Positions 24,347 through 32,558 of a stretch of DNA of 55,274 bases are shown piece by piece. The position numbers were made by a program, and so were the translations under genes. Each line of letters opens with the position of its first letter. Position 1 is the first letter of the stretch. Below the pieces are notes generated by a model. That model did not search any database. It was given only the letters and a program-made list of their open reading frames with translations, and was not told the DNA's origin. This stretch comes from CAYLNM01 sp964385045 (GTDB taxonomy: Bacteria > Planctomycetota > Phycisphaerae > Phycisphaerales > SM1A02). The DNA lies in NCBI GenBank assembly GCA_964385045.1, contig CAYLNM010000010.1, forward strand, positions 1 to 55,274, written 5' to 3'.

Positions 24347-26089
24347 ATGACCAGGACGAGGATGTCGTTGCGCGCCCACCGGCCGCGAACGGTGACCGGC
24401 GTCGCGCGGGCGGCGGTCGCGGCCACCGCCGCGATCGGCATCGCCGCGGCCCCGGCGCCCGCCGGCGGCCCGGCGCCGAACTGCCCCGCCGACCTCGACG
24501 GCAGCGGCGAGGTCGGGTTCGACGACCTGCTGACCCAGCTCAATGCGTTCGGGCCGGACGACCCCGGGGGCGACGTCGACGGCGACGGGGACACCGACTT
24601 CCAGGACGTGCTCGCGCTCCTGAACGCCTTCGGGCCGTGCCCGCCGCCCGGTCCGGTGATCGACGACGTGCAGCCGCGACAAGCCGGGCCCGGCGAGATC
24701 GTGGAGGTCTTCGGGGCCGGCTTCGGCGACGACCCCGAGGACATCTGCATGGGAGCGGGCAACGTGAGCTTCCGCGTGCTGGAGGCCCGCGACGACCGCA
24801 TCCGCGCCGTGCTCCTGCCCTTCGATCCCGGCCTCGCGGTGCCGGCCCCGATCGATCTCGCGATCGGCGAGGGGATCCGGGCCGTGCCCGGCGGGAACTT
24901 CCAGATCCCGGACGAGATCGCGCTGCAGGAGCCGACGTGGTGCTGGCAGCAGCCGCCGGACGGGCCGGTCGCCCTCGGCCCGTTCACCTTCGTGCCCGTC
25001 CCGCCCTCGGCGGGCGACACCGAGGTGTTCCCGTCGATGCTGGAGGGCGGCGACCTGTTCATCGATCTCGGCGGGGTGAGCTGGGAGCTGGGGGACAAGA
25101 TCCGCATCGTGGCGCGGGCGTGGTGTCCGGAGCGGCACATCGACTGCACCCTCCCGACGCTGCGGCTCCTCGCCGCGAACCCGTCGCCCGAGCAGTGCGC
25201 GGGGGCGATCTGCTTCCTCATCGAGCAGGCCTACCTCCAGCTGGGCGAGGAGATCGACTGCACCGTCGAGGACGGCCCGCGCATCCGTCTGTCGTACCCC
25301 GACTGCGACATCGAGGATGGCATCTCGCTGACGTCGCTCGTGGCCCGCACGCCGTGCCCGATCGACGGCGGGCCTCCGCTGGAGGTCTTCGAGCTCATCA
25401 CCCACGGCGAGGTCGAGGAGGGCGAGGTCGTCTCGATCGTCGGCCGGGGCTTCCCCGGACCGCTGGATCTCTGCGTGCAGTTCATGGGCGGCTGGGCGGC
25501 CACCCCGCTGACCGTGATCGGCGACCGGCTGCTCGTCGAGACCGGTCCGATCCCGCCGGGGGCCCAGCCCGGGCCGGTGATGGTCGCCCGCGGGCGCGGG
25601 ACGTTCGTGCAGCCCGAGCAGCTGTTCGTGCCCGGGATCGAGATCCTCGGGGCGACGGACGGCTTCCAGGGCATCGCCGGCCCGCCGGAGGACTTCGTCC
25701 TCGACCTGCCGGTGCCGCCGGGCAAGTCGTCGGCCGACACGTTCCGCTTCGTCTTCGACCCGGATCAGCGGGCCCTCGTCCTCCAGCTCGACGGGGACTG
25801 GGAGCCCGGCGACACGATCCGCATCGACGTCCACTTCGACGCGAACCTGCCCGACGGCACGGTGCGGCACTTCGACTGCTTCGCGGAGGACGTCCAGATC
25901 CCGAAGGGCGCGGATCCCGATCCGAACGCCTGCGCCCAGGCCATCTGCGCGATCATCACGCAGACCTTCGCCAACCAGAGTCCTCCCGTGGACGTCGAGT
26001 GCGACGTGAACGGGGCGACGATCATCGTCCGCACGCCGGCCATCGGCCAGCTCAAGGGCGGCGGCGGCACGGTGCGGCGGATCCCGTGA
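24347..26089 (+). CDS. Secreted protein with N-terminal dockerin-like repeats
   Basis: 580 residues. A signal peptide (residues 1-40, core AAVAATAAIGIAAA) is followed directly by two calcium-loop repeats (DLDGSGEVGFDDLL at 49-62 and DVDGDGDTDFQDVL at 76-89), each closing in LNAFGP. The rest is beta-rich, with an IPT/TIG-like start (VIDDVQPRQAGPGEIVEVFG, from 104) and a second similar unit near 360. Cysteines are frequent and probably paired. Binding or adhesive role is likely; no catalytic motif. The repeats are at the front, whereas the related proteins at 28122 and 32559 have them at the end. AAGGA precedes the ATG by 7 nt. Confidence 0.8.
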   Translation: MTRTRMSLRAHRPRTVTGVARAAVAATAAIGIAAAPAPAGGPAPNCPADLDGSGEVGFDDLLTQLNAFGPDDPGGDVDGDGDTDFQDVLALLNAFGPCPPPGPVIDDVQPRQAGPGEIVEVFGAGFGDDPEDICMGAGNVSFRVLEARDDRIRAVLLPFDPGLAVPAPIDLAIGEGIRAVPGGNFQIPDEIALQEPTWCWQQPPDGPVALGPFTFVPVPPSAGDTEVFPSMLEGGDLFIDLGGVSWELGDKIRIVARAWCPERHIDCTLPTLRLLAANPSPEQCAGAICFLIEQAYLQLGEEIDCTVEDGPRIRLSYPDCDIEDGISLTSLVARTPCPIDGGPPLEVFELITHGEVEEGEVVSIVGRGFPGPLDLCVQFMGGWAATPLTVIGDRLLVETGPIPPGAQPGPVMVARGRGTFVQPEQLFVPGIEILGATDGFQGIAGPPEDFVLDLPVPPGKSSADTFRFVFDPDQRALVLQLDGDWEPGDTIRIDVHFDANLPDGTVRHFDCFAEDVQIPKGADPDPNACAQAICAIITQTFANQSPPVDVECDVNGATIIVRTPAIGQLKGGGGTVRRIP

Positions 26090-26094
26090 GGCCG

Positions 26095-26109
26095 GCGGCC
26101 TGAGGCCGC
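26095..26109 (+). terminator. Short hairpin after the secreted-protein gene
   Basis: GCGGCC and GGCCGC arms (26095-26100, 26104-26109) around TGA, a few nt past the stop codon; no U-tract. Weak candidate. Confidence 0.35.
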
Positions 26110-26200
26110 GCCGCCCCGGGCCGACGAGCCCACGACCCCGCGCGGGGCTCGGGAGATGGTCTTCCGGGTCCCGCGCTGTCGTCGGCCTCTCGGTGGTCGG

Positions 26201-26437
26201 TCACCGATGGGCTCGGCCGGACGAGGCTCGGGTCCAGGCGGTCGGCAGGATCAGCAGATCGTCGAAGTCGAGGTCGTGATCGCGGTCGAGATCCTCGAGG
26301 CCGCCGTCGCAGGTGCCGAACGCCGAGAGCAGCCCGATCAGGCCGGAGCAGTCGACGACGCCGTCGCCGTCGAGATCGCCGTCCGCGATCCTGGACGCCG
26401 TGGTGAAGCTCGGGATGGCGCATCCGAGCGTCGCCAC
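26201..26437 (-). pseudogene. Remnant of a dockerin-type secreted protein
   Basis: The minus strand encodes 78 residues whose last 60 are two calcium-loop repeats (DGDLDGDGVVDCSGLI and EDLDRDHDLDFDDLLILP) ending in TAWT. This is the C-terminal anchor of proteins such as those at 28122 and 32559, but the catalytic or binding part is missing and no signal peptide precedes it. The second repeat has lost typical residues. It is most likely a left-over of a deleted gene; a tiny real gene is possible but less likely. Confidence 0.55.
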
Positions 26438-26502
26438 CTCGACCGGGGCGGCCAGTCATCCGGAGATGCTCCTCCGGACCGACGGACGTTCCATGGACCC
26501 GC

Positions 26503-26547
26503 ACCCCTCCTCCTCTCCCCCGAAGGGGGAAAGGAGAGGAGGGGGGT
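26503..26547. repeat. Imperfect polypyrimidine/polypurine inverted repeat
   Basis: A run of C/T only (26504-26521), GAA, then a run of G/A only (26525-26546). The arms can fold into a long stem with bulges. It lies between the dockerin remnant and the exonuclease-like gene and could be a terminator or a mobile palindromic repeat. Confidence 0.5.
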
Positions 26548-26591
26548 GCCCGCCCGTCGCGGGACTCCCGCCTCGCCGACGGAGATGCCCC

Positions 26592-27332
26592 GTGCCGACG
26601 ACCCCGCCCCGCCGATCCCGCCGTCCCATCCGCCCTCGTCGATCGCCGCTCGTCTCCCCGGAGCTTCGTCGCCGGCTGAATCGAGCCCTCGTCGTCGACT
26701 TCGAGGGCCCGGGGAGCTCGCCCGCCGCGCCCCGGCGGCGTCCGCAACCGGTCCTCCTCGGGGTCCACGGCCCCGAGGGGTACGCCGCGTTCGTGCTCGA
26801 TCCCGCCCTGCATCCGCTCGCGTCGGGGCGTCGGACGCAGGCCGCCCGCATCGTGCGCCGGGCCCGCCCGGCGAGTCTCGAGTCCGCGCTCGAGCAGCTG
26901 CTCGACCGCGCCGAGTCCGAGGACCGGGCCGTCGCCTGCTTCTCGTGGCACGAGCGTCAGGTCGTGGCGGAGCACCTCGGCGAGGATCACCCGCTGACGC
27001 GCCGATTGGCCGAACGCGTGCTCGACGTCAAGGACCTCCTCGACCGGGCGCGGGGACGCGGCGAGCTCCCGTCGCCGCGGGAGCGGTCCCTCCGGGCGTA
27101 CGCGATCACGCTGCTCGGCGCGACGCCGCCGGTCGCTCCCGGTCGCGGGGTGGGCGACACCATCACCCGGCTGCGGCAGGGCGTGGGAGCGGCGGCGGAG
27201 TGGACCGCGTGTCCCGAGTCCGTGCGGCGACGCTGGCACGAGCTGCTCGAGTACAACCGTGCGGACTGCGTGGTGACGCGGACCGTCGGGCGGGTGGCGT
27301 GCGACCGGGGGAGTCGCCGAGGTTCGCCGTGA
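26592..27332 (+). CDS. Predicted RNase H-fold exonuclease-like protein
   Basis: 246 residues. ALVVDFEG (residues 32-39) supplies a D36-x-E38 pair as in DEDD nucleases, and the C-terminal ELLEYNRADCVVT (Y221, D225) resembles the last YNxxDC motif of the RNase H-like domain in RecB-type and YprB-type proteins. Middle regions have CFSWHERQ and LDVKDLL at plausible motif positions. It may degrade or process DNA or RNA 3' ends; targets unknown. The start is GTG 26592 with GGAG 7 nt upstream. Longer starts would include the C/T-G/A hairpin, which makes them unlikely. It is the only gene in its unit. The fold call is by motif only. Confidence 0.65.
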   Translation: MPTTPPRRSRRPIRPRRSPLVSPELRRRLNRALVVDFEGPGSSPAAPRRRPQPVLLGVHGPEGYAAFVLDPALHPLASGRRTQAARIVRRARPASLESALEQLLDRAESEDRAVACFSWHERQVVAEHLGEDHPLTRRLAERVLDVKDLLDRARGRGELPSPRERSLRAYAITLLGATPPVAPGRGVGDTITRLRQGVGAAAEWTACPESVRRRWHELLEYNRADCVVTRTVGRVACDRGSRRGSP

Positions 27333-27562
27333 TCGTCGGGCCGATGCCGCGCCGGCGGGCGCGGGGCGATCGGTGCGGGCGCCGCGAGCCGCACCGTATG
27401 GGTTCGGTGCCGGTGGATCGTCACGGGCCGGCGACAGCCTCCCGTCGCTCGCCAGCAAGTACCTCGCCACGCGCCATGGCGTCCCGGGCCGCCGATCGAA
27501 GAATCGGGACGCACCGGCGACTGCGTGGCCATCTCGTGCATCCCCCTTCCGGAGGATCCCCC

Positions 27563-27960
27563 ATGTCGCATCGACGTTCCGCCGTCGCGGCCACGTCCGC
27601 GTCCGGTCCCGCTGCCGCCGGCATGGCCGCCGAGAGGGCCGCGGCCCTCCCCGCCCTCGTGGCGGGCTCGATCGGCCTCGTGCTCACGGTCGCGGTGGCC
27701 GCGATCGGCTGGCTTCTTCCCTTCGAGGGCCTGGGTGCCGAGCCCGGGGTGGACGCGTGGACTCCGTCCCACGCGCGGCTCGAGCGGATCCGGCCGCGTC
27801 ACGAGCCGTCCGGCCGGCCCATCGAATCGAGCGGTGGGTCCGTGGGGATCTCGGATCGGATCGGGCGAACGTGAGCTTCCGGAGCCGTGACTTCCCGGAG
27901 CCCGGCGAGATCGATGTGCTCGTCGCCGCCCGCCCCCGCGGTCCGTGCGCTCCGGGACGC
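27563..27960 (+). pseudogene. Second decayed paralogue of the membrane protein at 15336
   Basis: From ATG 27563 (GGAGG upstream) a 103-residue frame has a single helix (IGLVLTVAVAAIGWLLP) and then a piece like the first part of the middle domain of the intact protein. After the stop at 27874, another frame (about 27877-27950) reads RDFPEPGEIDVLVAA, which resembles PFPATREDIDVRFVGA of the intact copy. The second helix and GGPSR are gone. The likeness is weaker than for the copy at 22163. Confidence 0.5.
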
Positions 27961-28055
27961 TCGCGACGCTGCGGACGGGGCGTCGGCCGTGGACCGCGAC
28001 GCGGCGGCCTGAGCTGCCGGGTCCGCCCCGCCCGCCGCCCCCCGCGCACGGAAGA

Positions 28056-28079
28056 CGGCGCGCCCCGAGGGACGCGCCG
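28056..28079 (-). terminator. Hairpin after the PhoD gene
   Basis: 7-bp arms CGGCGCG and complement (28056-28062, 28073-28079), 10-nt loop, 42 nt past the stop on the minus strand. Confidence 0.5.
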
Positions 28080-28121
28080 CCTCCACTCCCGTTCGATCAT
28101 GGTCGGGCCGGGCGGCCGGAC

Positions 28122-30065
28122 TCAGCCCCAGGCCTGCAGCAGCTGCAGCAGGTCGCCGAAGTCGACGGTGCCGTCGCCGTCGAGGTCCTCGGGGCACGCG
28201 TCGCAGGGGCCCCACGCCGCGAGCAGGAGGAGGAGGTCGCCGCTGCCGACCGTGCCGTCGCCGTCGAGGTCGCCGAAGACCGGCTCGAAGCCCGCCGGGT
28301 TCACGCGGAACTGCGAGACGATCCGCGGCTCGAGGGCGAGGACCGCCTCGGGATCGGCCTCGGCGGTGGCGTCGTCGAAGGCGTCGATGCCCCAGGTGGT
28401 CACGGTGAGCCGCTGCTGGGCGTCGATGTCCAGCTCGGTCCAGCTGAAGGTGTGGGCGGCGAAGTAGCTGCCGTCGAGGAGCTCCGCGTCGAGAAGGGTC
28501 GCGTCCTCGAGGCCGACCGGGCTGTAGCCGAGCGGCACGATCTGGGCGTCGACGAGCTCGCGGACGAAGGCGTCCTGTCCCGGGGTGTCGAGCGACTGGT
28601 AGAAGGCGAACTGCTCCGGCGTGATCAGGCCGGCGGCGGCCGCGATCGTCGCCACGGACGGGCCGAAGCGGCCGCCGAAGAACGCCATCGGGCCGGTGAC
28701 GATTTCGAACGCCGGGATCGGGATGCTGTCGAGCCCCGCCTTGCCCGGCACCTGGTACGCCAGGTCGTTGACGATCGTGCCGTGGAAGTCGCCGGCGACG
28801 AAGACCACGTTCTCGATGCCCGCCTCGCCGATGAACGACAGCAGCTCGGTGCGCTCGGCCGCGTACCCCTCGAACCGGTCCTCGGCGTTCACCACGCCGA
28901 AGTTCTGGATCGGCTCCGGGATCACCACGATCTTCCAGGTCACGCCCGCCGCCTGGTCGGCGAGCAGGTCGGCCTTGAGCTGCTCGAGCTGCGGCTCGCC
29001 GAGGAGGGTGCGGTCCGGCGTGAACGTGCTGGCGAGGAACGCGATGATCGACAGCGGGTCGGTCGGGTCGGCGACCGGCGGCAGCTGCACGTCGCGGAAG
29101 GATCGCGCGTCGAGCATCGTGACGCTGGCGGTGGAGCCGAAGGTCCGGTGGCGGTAGATCCGCGGCCGCCCCTCGACCCGCGGGTCGTCGGTGTCCTCCC
29201 ACACCGTGGCCTCGAGCGGGTGGTGCTCGAAGTACGCCTGCATCGCGTCCTGGTACGCCTGCGTCTGGTTGACGAAGTCGACGTCGTCGGTGAACAGCGG
29301 CGGCTCGCCCGGGTTCACGAGCGGGGCGTCCGGCGACTCGCCGGGGGCGGCGCCGCCGGCGAAGTTGTCCACGATCTCGTGGTCGTCGATCGTCGCGAAG
29401 ATCGGGGCGAGGGCGTACACCGGCGACATGAAGTCGTCGCCGGGGATGCCGAACGTGCTCGAGATGATCTCGCGCTGCTTGATCCGGAACTGCTCGAGCG
29501 TCCGGGCCTGCACCACGCCCGGCAGGCCGCGGGTCTCGGTGTCGGCGTAGATCGTGTCGCCCAGCTTCAGGATGAGGTCGGGGTTCCGCTCGGGCAGGTT
29601 CGCCACCGTGGTGAAGGGGGGCGACTGCTGCCAGTCGGTCATGGTGGCGATGCGGAGCGGGCCGCGCTCGCCGAGCATCGCCGCGGTGCGGAACGTCGCC
29701 TCGCCGACGTCGCCCGCGGCGTCGGTCACGCGGACGTAGTGGCGGGTGCCGGAGGCGAGACCGTCGAGGGCGGCCTTGGCGGGGATGGCGGGGTCGTCGA
29801 CGGTGACGGGGACCGTCACCACGTCGCCGCTGAACTCGGGCGTGGTCGAGACCTCGAACGTCAGCGGGCCGGCGGCGTCGGTCTTCGCGAACAGCACGAT
29901 GCCGCCGGCGGTCACGTCGCCGGTGCCGACGGTGATCGGCGGGTTGCCGGGGTCGGCGGGGTCGCCCGCGACGGCGGGGGCGACGGCGGTGGCGGCCGCG
30001 ACGGCGGTGGCGAGGGCGACGGCGGCCCGGCGACGGGCGGCACGACGGCGGAACGGTCGGGTCAT
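28122..30065 (-). CDS. phoD: PhoD-like alkaline phosphatase with dockerin-type anchor
   Basis: 647 residues, exported. A signal (RRRAARRRAAVALATAVAA) is followed by a beta-sandwich N-domain (40-135) and a metallophosphoesterase core: ILKLGDTIYADTE, TIDDHEIVDNFAG and FVAGDFHG carry the metal-binding Asp and His residues of the PhoD family. PhoD enzymes release phosphate from mono- and diesters outside the cytoplasm using Ca and Fe. The last 50 residues are two calcium-loop repeats (GDLDGDGTVGSGDLLLLL, then EDLDGDGTVDFGDLLQLLQ) with a CDAC segment between. The start is ATG 30065 in GGGAGGACTCGAGATG. It is divergent from a second secreted phosphoesterase, 185 nt away. Confidence 0.92.
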   Translation of the reverse strand: MTRPFRRRAARRRAAVALATAVAAATAVAPAVAGDPADPGNPPITVGTGDVTAGGIVLFAKTDAAGPLTFEVSTTPEFSGDVVTVPVTVDDPAIPAKAALDGLASGTRHYVRVTDAAGDVGEATFRTAAMLGERGPLRIATMTDWQQSPPFTTVANLPERNPDLILKLGDTIYADTETRGLPGVVQARTLEQFRIKQREIISSTFGIPGDDFMSPVYALAPIFATIDDHEIVDNFAGGAAPGESPDAPLVNPGEPPLFTDDVDFVNQTQAYQDAMQAYFEHHPLEATVWEDTDDPRVEGRPRIYRHRTFGSTASVTMLDARSFRDVQLPPVADPTDPLSIIAFLASTFTPDRTLLGEPQLEQLKADLLADQAAGVTWKIVVIPEPIQNFGVVNAEDRFEGYAAERTELLSFIGEAGIENVVFVAGDFHGTIVNDLAYQVPGKAGLDSIPIPAFEIVTGPMAFFGGRFGPSVATIAAAAGLITPEQFAFYQSLDTPGQDAFVRELVDAQIVPLGYSPVGLEDATLLDAELLDGSYFAAHTFSWTELDIDAQQRLTVTTWGIDAFDDATAEADPEAVLALEPRIVSQFRVNPAGFEPVFGDLDGDGTVGSGDLLLLLAAWGPCDACPEDLDGDGTVDFGDLLQLLQAWG

Positions 30066-30235
30066 CTCGAGTCCTCCCTGGGCGTGCGGTCCGCGGGCCG
30101 GCGGCGGACGAGCCGCGGCGCGGCGACACCGCACGCACGCGAAAGTCTGGCGCTCCCGCGTGCGGAGGGCGCGGCGGCGGGCGCGAGCGTTCGGTTGCCG
30201 TCGCGCGAAGGCGACGTGACGGACCGGCGCGGCGG

Positions 30236-30241
30236 TAGGCT
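30236..30241 (+). promoter_or_regulatory. Possible -10 box (TAGGCT)
   Basis: TAGGCT in GCGGTAGGCTC ends 9 nt before the ATG at 30251, which would give an almost leaderless mRNA. The same 11-mer occurs at 55130-55140. Confidence 0.35.
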
Positions 30242-30250
30242 CCATCCACC

Positions 30251-32053
30251 ATGCATCCACGACCCGTCGCCGGGCGGCTCGCGCCGCTGCTCCTGCTCCT
30301 CGTCGTGCTCGCCGGCCTCGCCGGCGCGCTCGCGCCCGGCGCTGCCGGGGCGTGCGGGGCGGCCCCGGCGGCGCCGCCCGCCCCCCGGGCCGAGCGCCCG
30401 CACGACGTCCGCGTCCTGGCGTGGAACATCTGGCGGGGCGGGCGGCAGGACGGCGAGGACGTCGGCCCGGCGAAGGTGATCGACGTCATCCGCGACAGCG
30501 GGGCCGACGTGGTGGCGATGCAGGAGACGTACGGGTCCGGCGAGCGGATCGCGGAGGCCCTCGGCCTGCATCTCCACGCCCGCGGCACCAACGTCTCGAT
30601 CCTCAGCCGGTTCCCGGTGCTCGAGGACCTCTCGGTGCACGAGCCGTTCAACTGCGTCGGGGCCCTCCTGCAGCTGCCCGGGGACGGGCGGCTGGCGGTG
30701 TTCTCGGTGTGGCTGCCGTACGCGGGCGACATCTGGCGGCCGGGCACCCGCGACCCGTCCGACGTCGAGGCGATGCTGGCCGCGTGCCGGCCGTCGACCG
30801 AGACGCTCGCCCCGATGCTCGCCGCGATCGACGCCCGCCTCGCCGATCCCGCGTACGACGGGGTGCCGCTCGTCCTCGCCGGCGACCTCAACGCGATGTC
30901 GCACCTGGACTACGCCGAGGTCGCGCGGGACCAGTTCGGCGTCGCCCTCGACTGGCCGACCACCCGGCGGCTCGCGGACGCGGGGTGGCGCGACGCGTAC
31001 CGGGAGACGAATCCGGTGATCGACCGCGCCGCCGACCGCACGTGGTCGCCGCGCTTCCCGGAGCAGGAGGCCGATCGCATCGACTTCGTCTTCGTGCGGG
31101 GGCCCGCCGAGCCGGTCGCGGCCCGGCACCTCGAGACGCACCCCGACGGCTTCCCGTCGGACCACGCTGCGGTGCGGGCGACGCTTCGCCTCGGGGCGGA
31201 GGTGCCGGCCGGCCCGATGGAGCTGCGGGCCGCGACCGCGAACGTCCGCCACGGCCGGGGGCTCGACGGCGAGGTCGATCTCGACCGCACCGCGGCGATG
31301 CTCGCCGGGCTCGAGGCCGACGTCATCGCCCTGCAGGAGATCGACGAGCGGGCCGGCCGCAGCGGCGGCGTGAACCAGGCGTGGGAGCTCGGGCGGCGAC
31401 TCGGCATGCACGCGGCCTTCGGGCCGTTCATGGACTTCGACGGCGGGCGGTACGGCATGGCGGTGCTCTCGCGCTTCCCGATCCGCCGCGTGCGGGCGGT
31501 CCCGCTGCCCGACGGGCACGAGCCGCGGGTCGCCCTCGCGGTCGAGGTCCGCGGCCCGGACGGCCGGGCGCTCACGATCGTGAACGTCCACTTCGACTGG
31601 GTGGCGGACGACCGCTTCCGGCGCGCCCAGGCCGAGGCCACCGCGGCCTTCCTCCGCACGCTCCGGACGCCGTTCATCCTGCTCGGCGACTTCAACGACG
31701 AGCCCGGCTCACCCACCCTCGCCGCGTTCGACGGGCTCGCCCGCGAGGCCGACAAGCCCGCGGACGCGCGGCTGACGTGGCCCGCCGCGGACCCCGAGGT
31801 CGAGATCGACTTCGTCCTCGCGGGCCCGCCGGAGCGGTGGGCGCCCCGCCGGGTGCGAGTGATCCCCGAGACGCGGGCGACCGACCACCGGCCCGTGGTC
31901 GCGGATCTCGAGCTGCGGCCGGCGCCGGCCCGGGGCGGCCCGCCCGCGGAAGCCGGCGGGGAGCCCGGAGCGGAGGCCCGCCCGCCCGGACGGACCGCCG
32001 GCGGGCGGGCCGCGGCGGGTGCCGGGCGTCACGGAGGGTCGTCTCGGAGGTGA
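30251..32053 (+). CDS. Secreted protein with two tandem endonuclease/exonuclease/phosphatase domains
   Basis: 600 residues. A strong signal peptide (LAPLLLLLVVLAGLAGALA). EEP domain 1 spans residues 50-315: LAWNIWRGG, VAMQETYG, LAGDLNAMSH, then DRIDFVF and PSDHAAV. EEP domain 2 spans 320-555: TANVRHGRG, IALQEIDERAG, LLGDFNDEPGS, IDFVLAG and ATDHRPV. Both have the metal Glu, the GD(L/F)N and the final DH, so both seem active. Members cut DNA, RNA, phospholipid head groups or inositol phosphates. Residues 560-600 are Gly/Ala/Arg-rich. It is divergent from phoD, so a joint role in phosphate acquisition is plausible but unproven. No clear Shine-Dalgarno before the ATG. Confidence 0.88.
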   Translation: MHPRPVAGRLAPLLLLLVVLAGLAGALAPGAAGACGAAPAAPPAPRAERPHDVRVLAWNIWRGGRQDGEDVGPAKVIDVIRDSGADVVAMQETYGSGERIAEALGLHLHARGTNVSILSRFPVLEDLSVHEPFNCVGALLQLPGDGRLAVFSVWLPYAGDIWRPGTRDPSDVEAMLAACRPSTETLAPMLAAIDARLADPAYDGVPLVLAGDLNAMSHLDYAEVARDQFGVALDWPTTRRLADAGWRDAYRETNPVIDRAADRTWSPRFPEQEADRIDFVFVRGPAEPVAARHLETHPDGFPSDHAAVRATLRLGAEVPAGPMELRAATANVRHGRGLDGEVDLDRTAAMLAGLEADVIALQEIDERAGRSGGVNQAWELGRRLGMHAAFGPFMDFDGGRYGMAVLSRFPIRRVRAVPLPDGHEPRVALAVEVRGPDGRALTIVNVHFDWVADDRFRRAQAEATAAFLRTLRTPFILLGDFNDEPGSPTLAAFDGLAREADKPADARLTWPAADPEVEIDFVLAGPPERWAPRRVRVIPETRATDHRPVVADLELRPAPARGGPPAEAGGEPGAEARPPGRTAGGRAAAGAGRHGGSSRR

Positions 32054-32236
32054 CCACAGGTGCCCTCGCCCCACCGCGCAGCCAGGCCGCGGCGCGGCGT
32101 CCGGAGCATGGGGCGGCGCGGCGCCCGGTCGCCGGTCCGCGGCCGTCGCCGGGCGAGGCCGCCGCGGCCGCCGCTCGTCGTCGCGGACACGGGTGTCCGG
32201 GCTGCGATCGACCGGGTCGGCGAGGACGACGTCGAC

Positions 32237-32280
32237 GTGGTGGCGTCGTGGCGTCGTGGCGTGTGATGGCGTGGTGGCGT
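32237..32280. repeat. Irregular GTGGCGTC tandem repeats
   Basis: Four or five imperfect copies of a GTGGCGTC unit in a non-coding stretch. Confidence 0.55.
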
Positions 32281-32454
32281 GGAGCGCGTGCGTCGACGGG
32301 GACGGCATCGCGGACGAGCGCCGCGACCCGGATGAGGGAGGCGGTCCACCGACGACCCGCGCACCCGCACGGTTCGCTGGGGCGACGGGCCGTCGGGGCG
32401 TTCTGGTCGGGGGTGCCCGCGTGAGCGGTCGCCCCCGCGGCCGCGGAGGACGGA

Positions 32455-32486
32455 CGACGGGCGGCGGCCCGTGCCGCCGCCCGTCG
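32455..32486. terminator. Strong bidirectional-type hairpin
   Basis: Perfect 14-bp arms (32455-32468, 32473-32486) with a CCGT tetraloop. It lies between convergent genes, 73 nt past the stop of the sialidase-fold gene on the minus strand, and is the most stable hairpin I found in the window. Confidence 0.7.
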
Positions 32487-32558
32487 CTCCGTCCCGACGT
32501 TCTCGCCACGAGGCGGCTGCCGGCACGACCGCCGTCGTCCGGCGGCGCCGGGCCCGGC

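Larger units (their letters stand above)
32054..32558. other. Convergent intergenic region with repeats and a strong hairpin
   Basis: 505 nt without a gene. It holds irregular TGGCGTCG-like repeats (about 32237-32280) and the strong hairpin at 32455-32486. Confidence 0.6.

Noticed and set aside
26493..26591. Longer start (ATG 26493) for the exonuclease-like protein
   Set aside because: It would place the C/T-G/A hairpin inside the gene, whereas GTG 26592 has a GGAG at good distance.
27799..30891. Minus-strand open frame of about 1030 codons over phoD and the EEP gene
   Set aside because: Out of frame with the clear PhoD protein; composition is low-complexity Arg/Pro/Ala.
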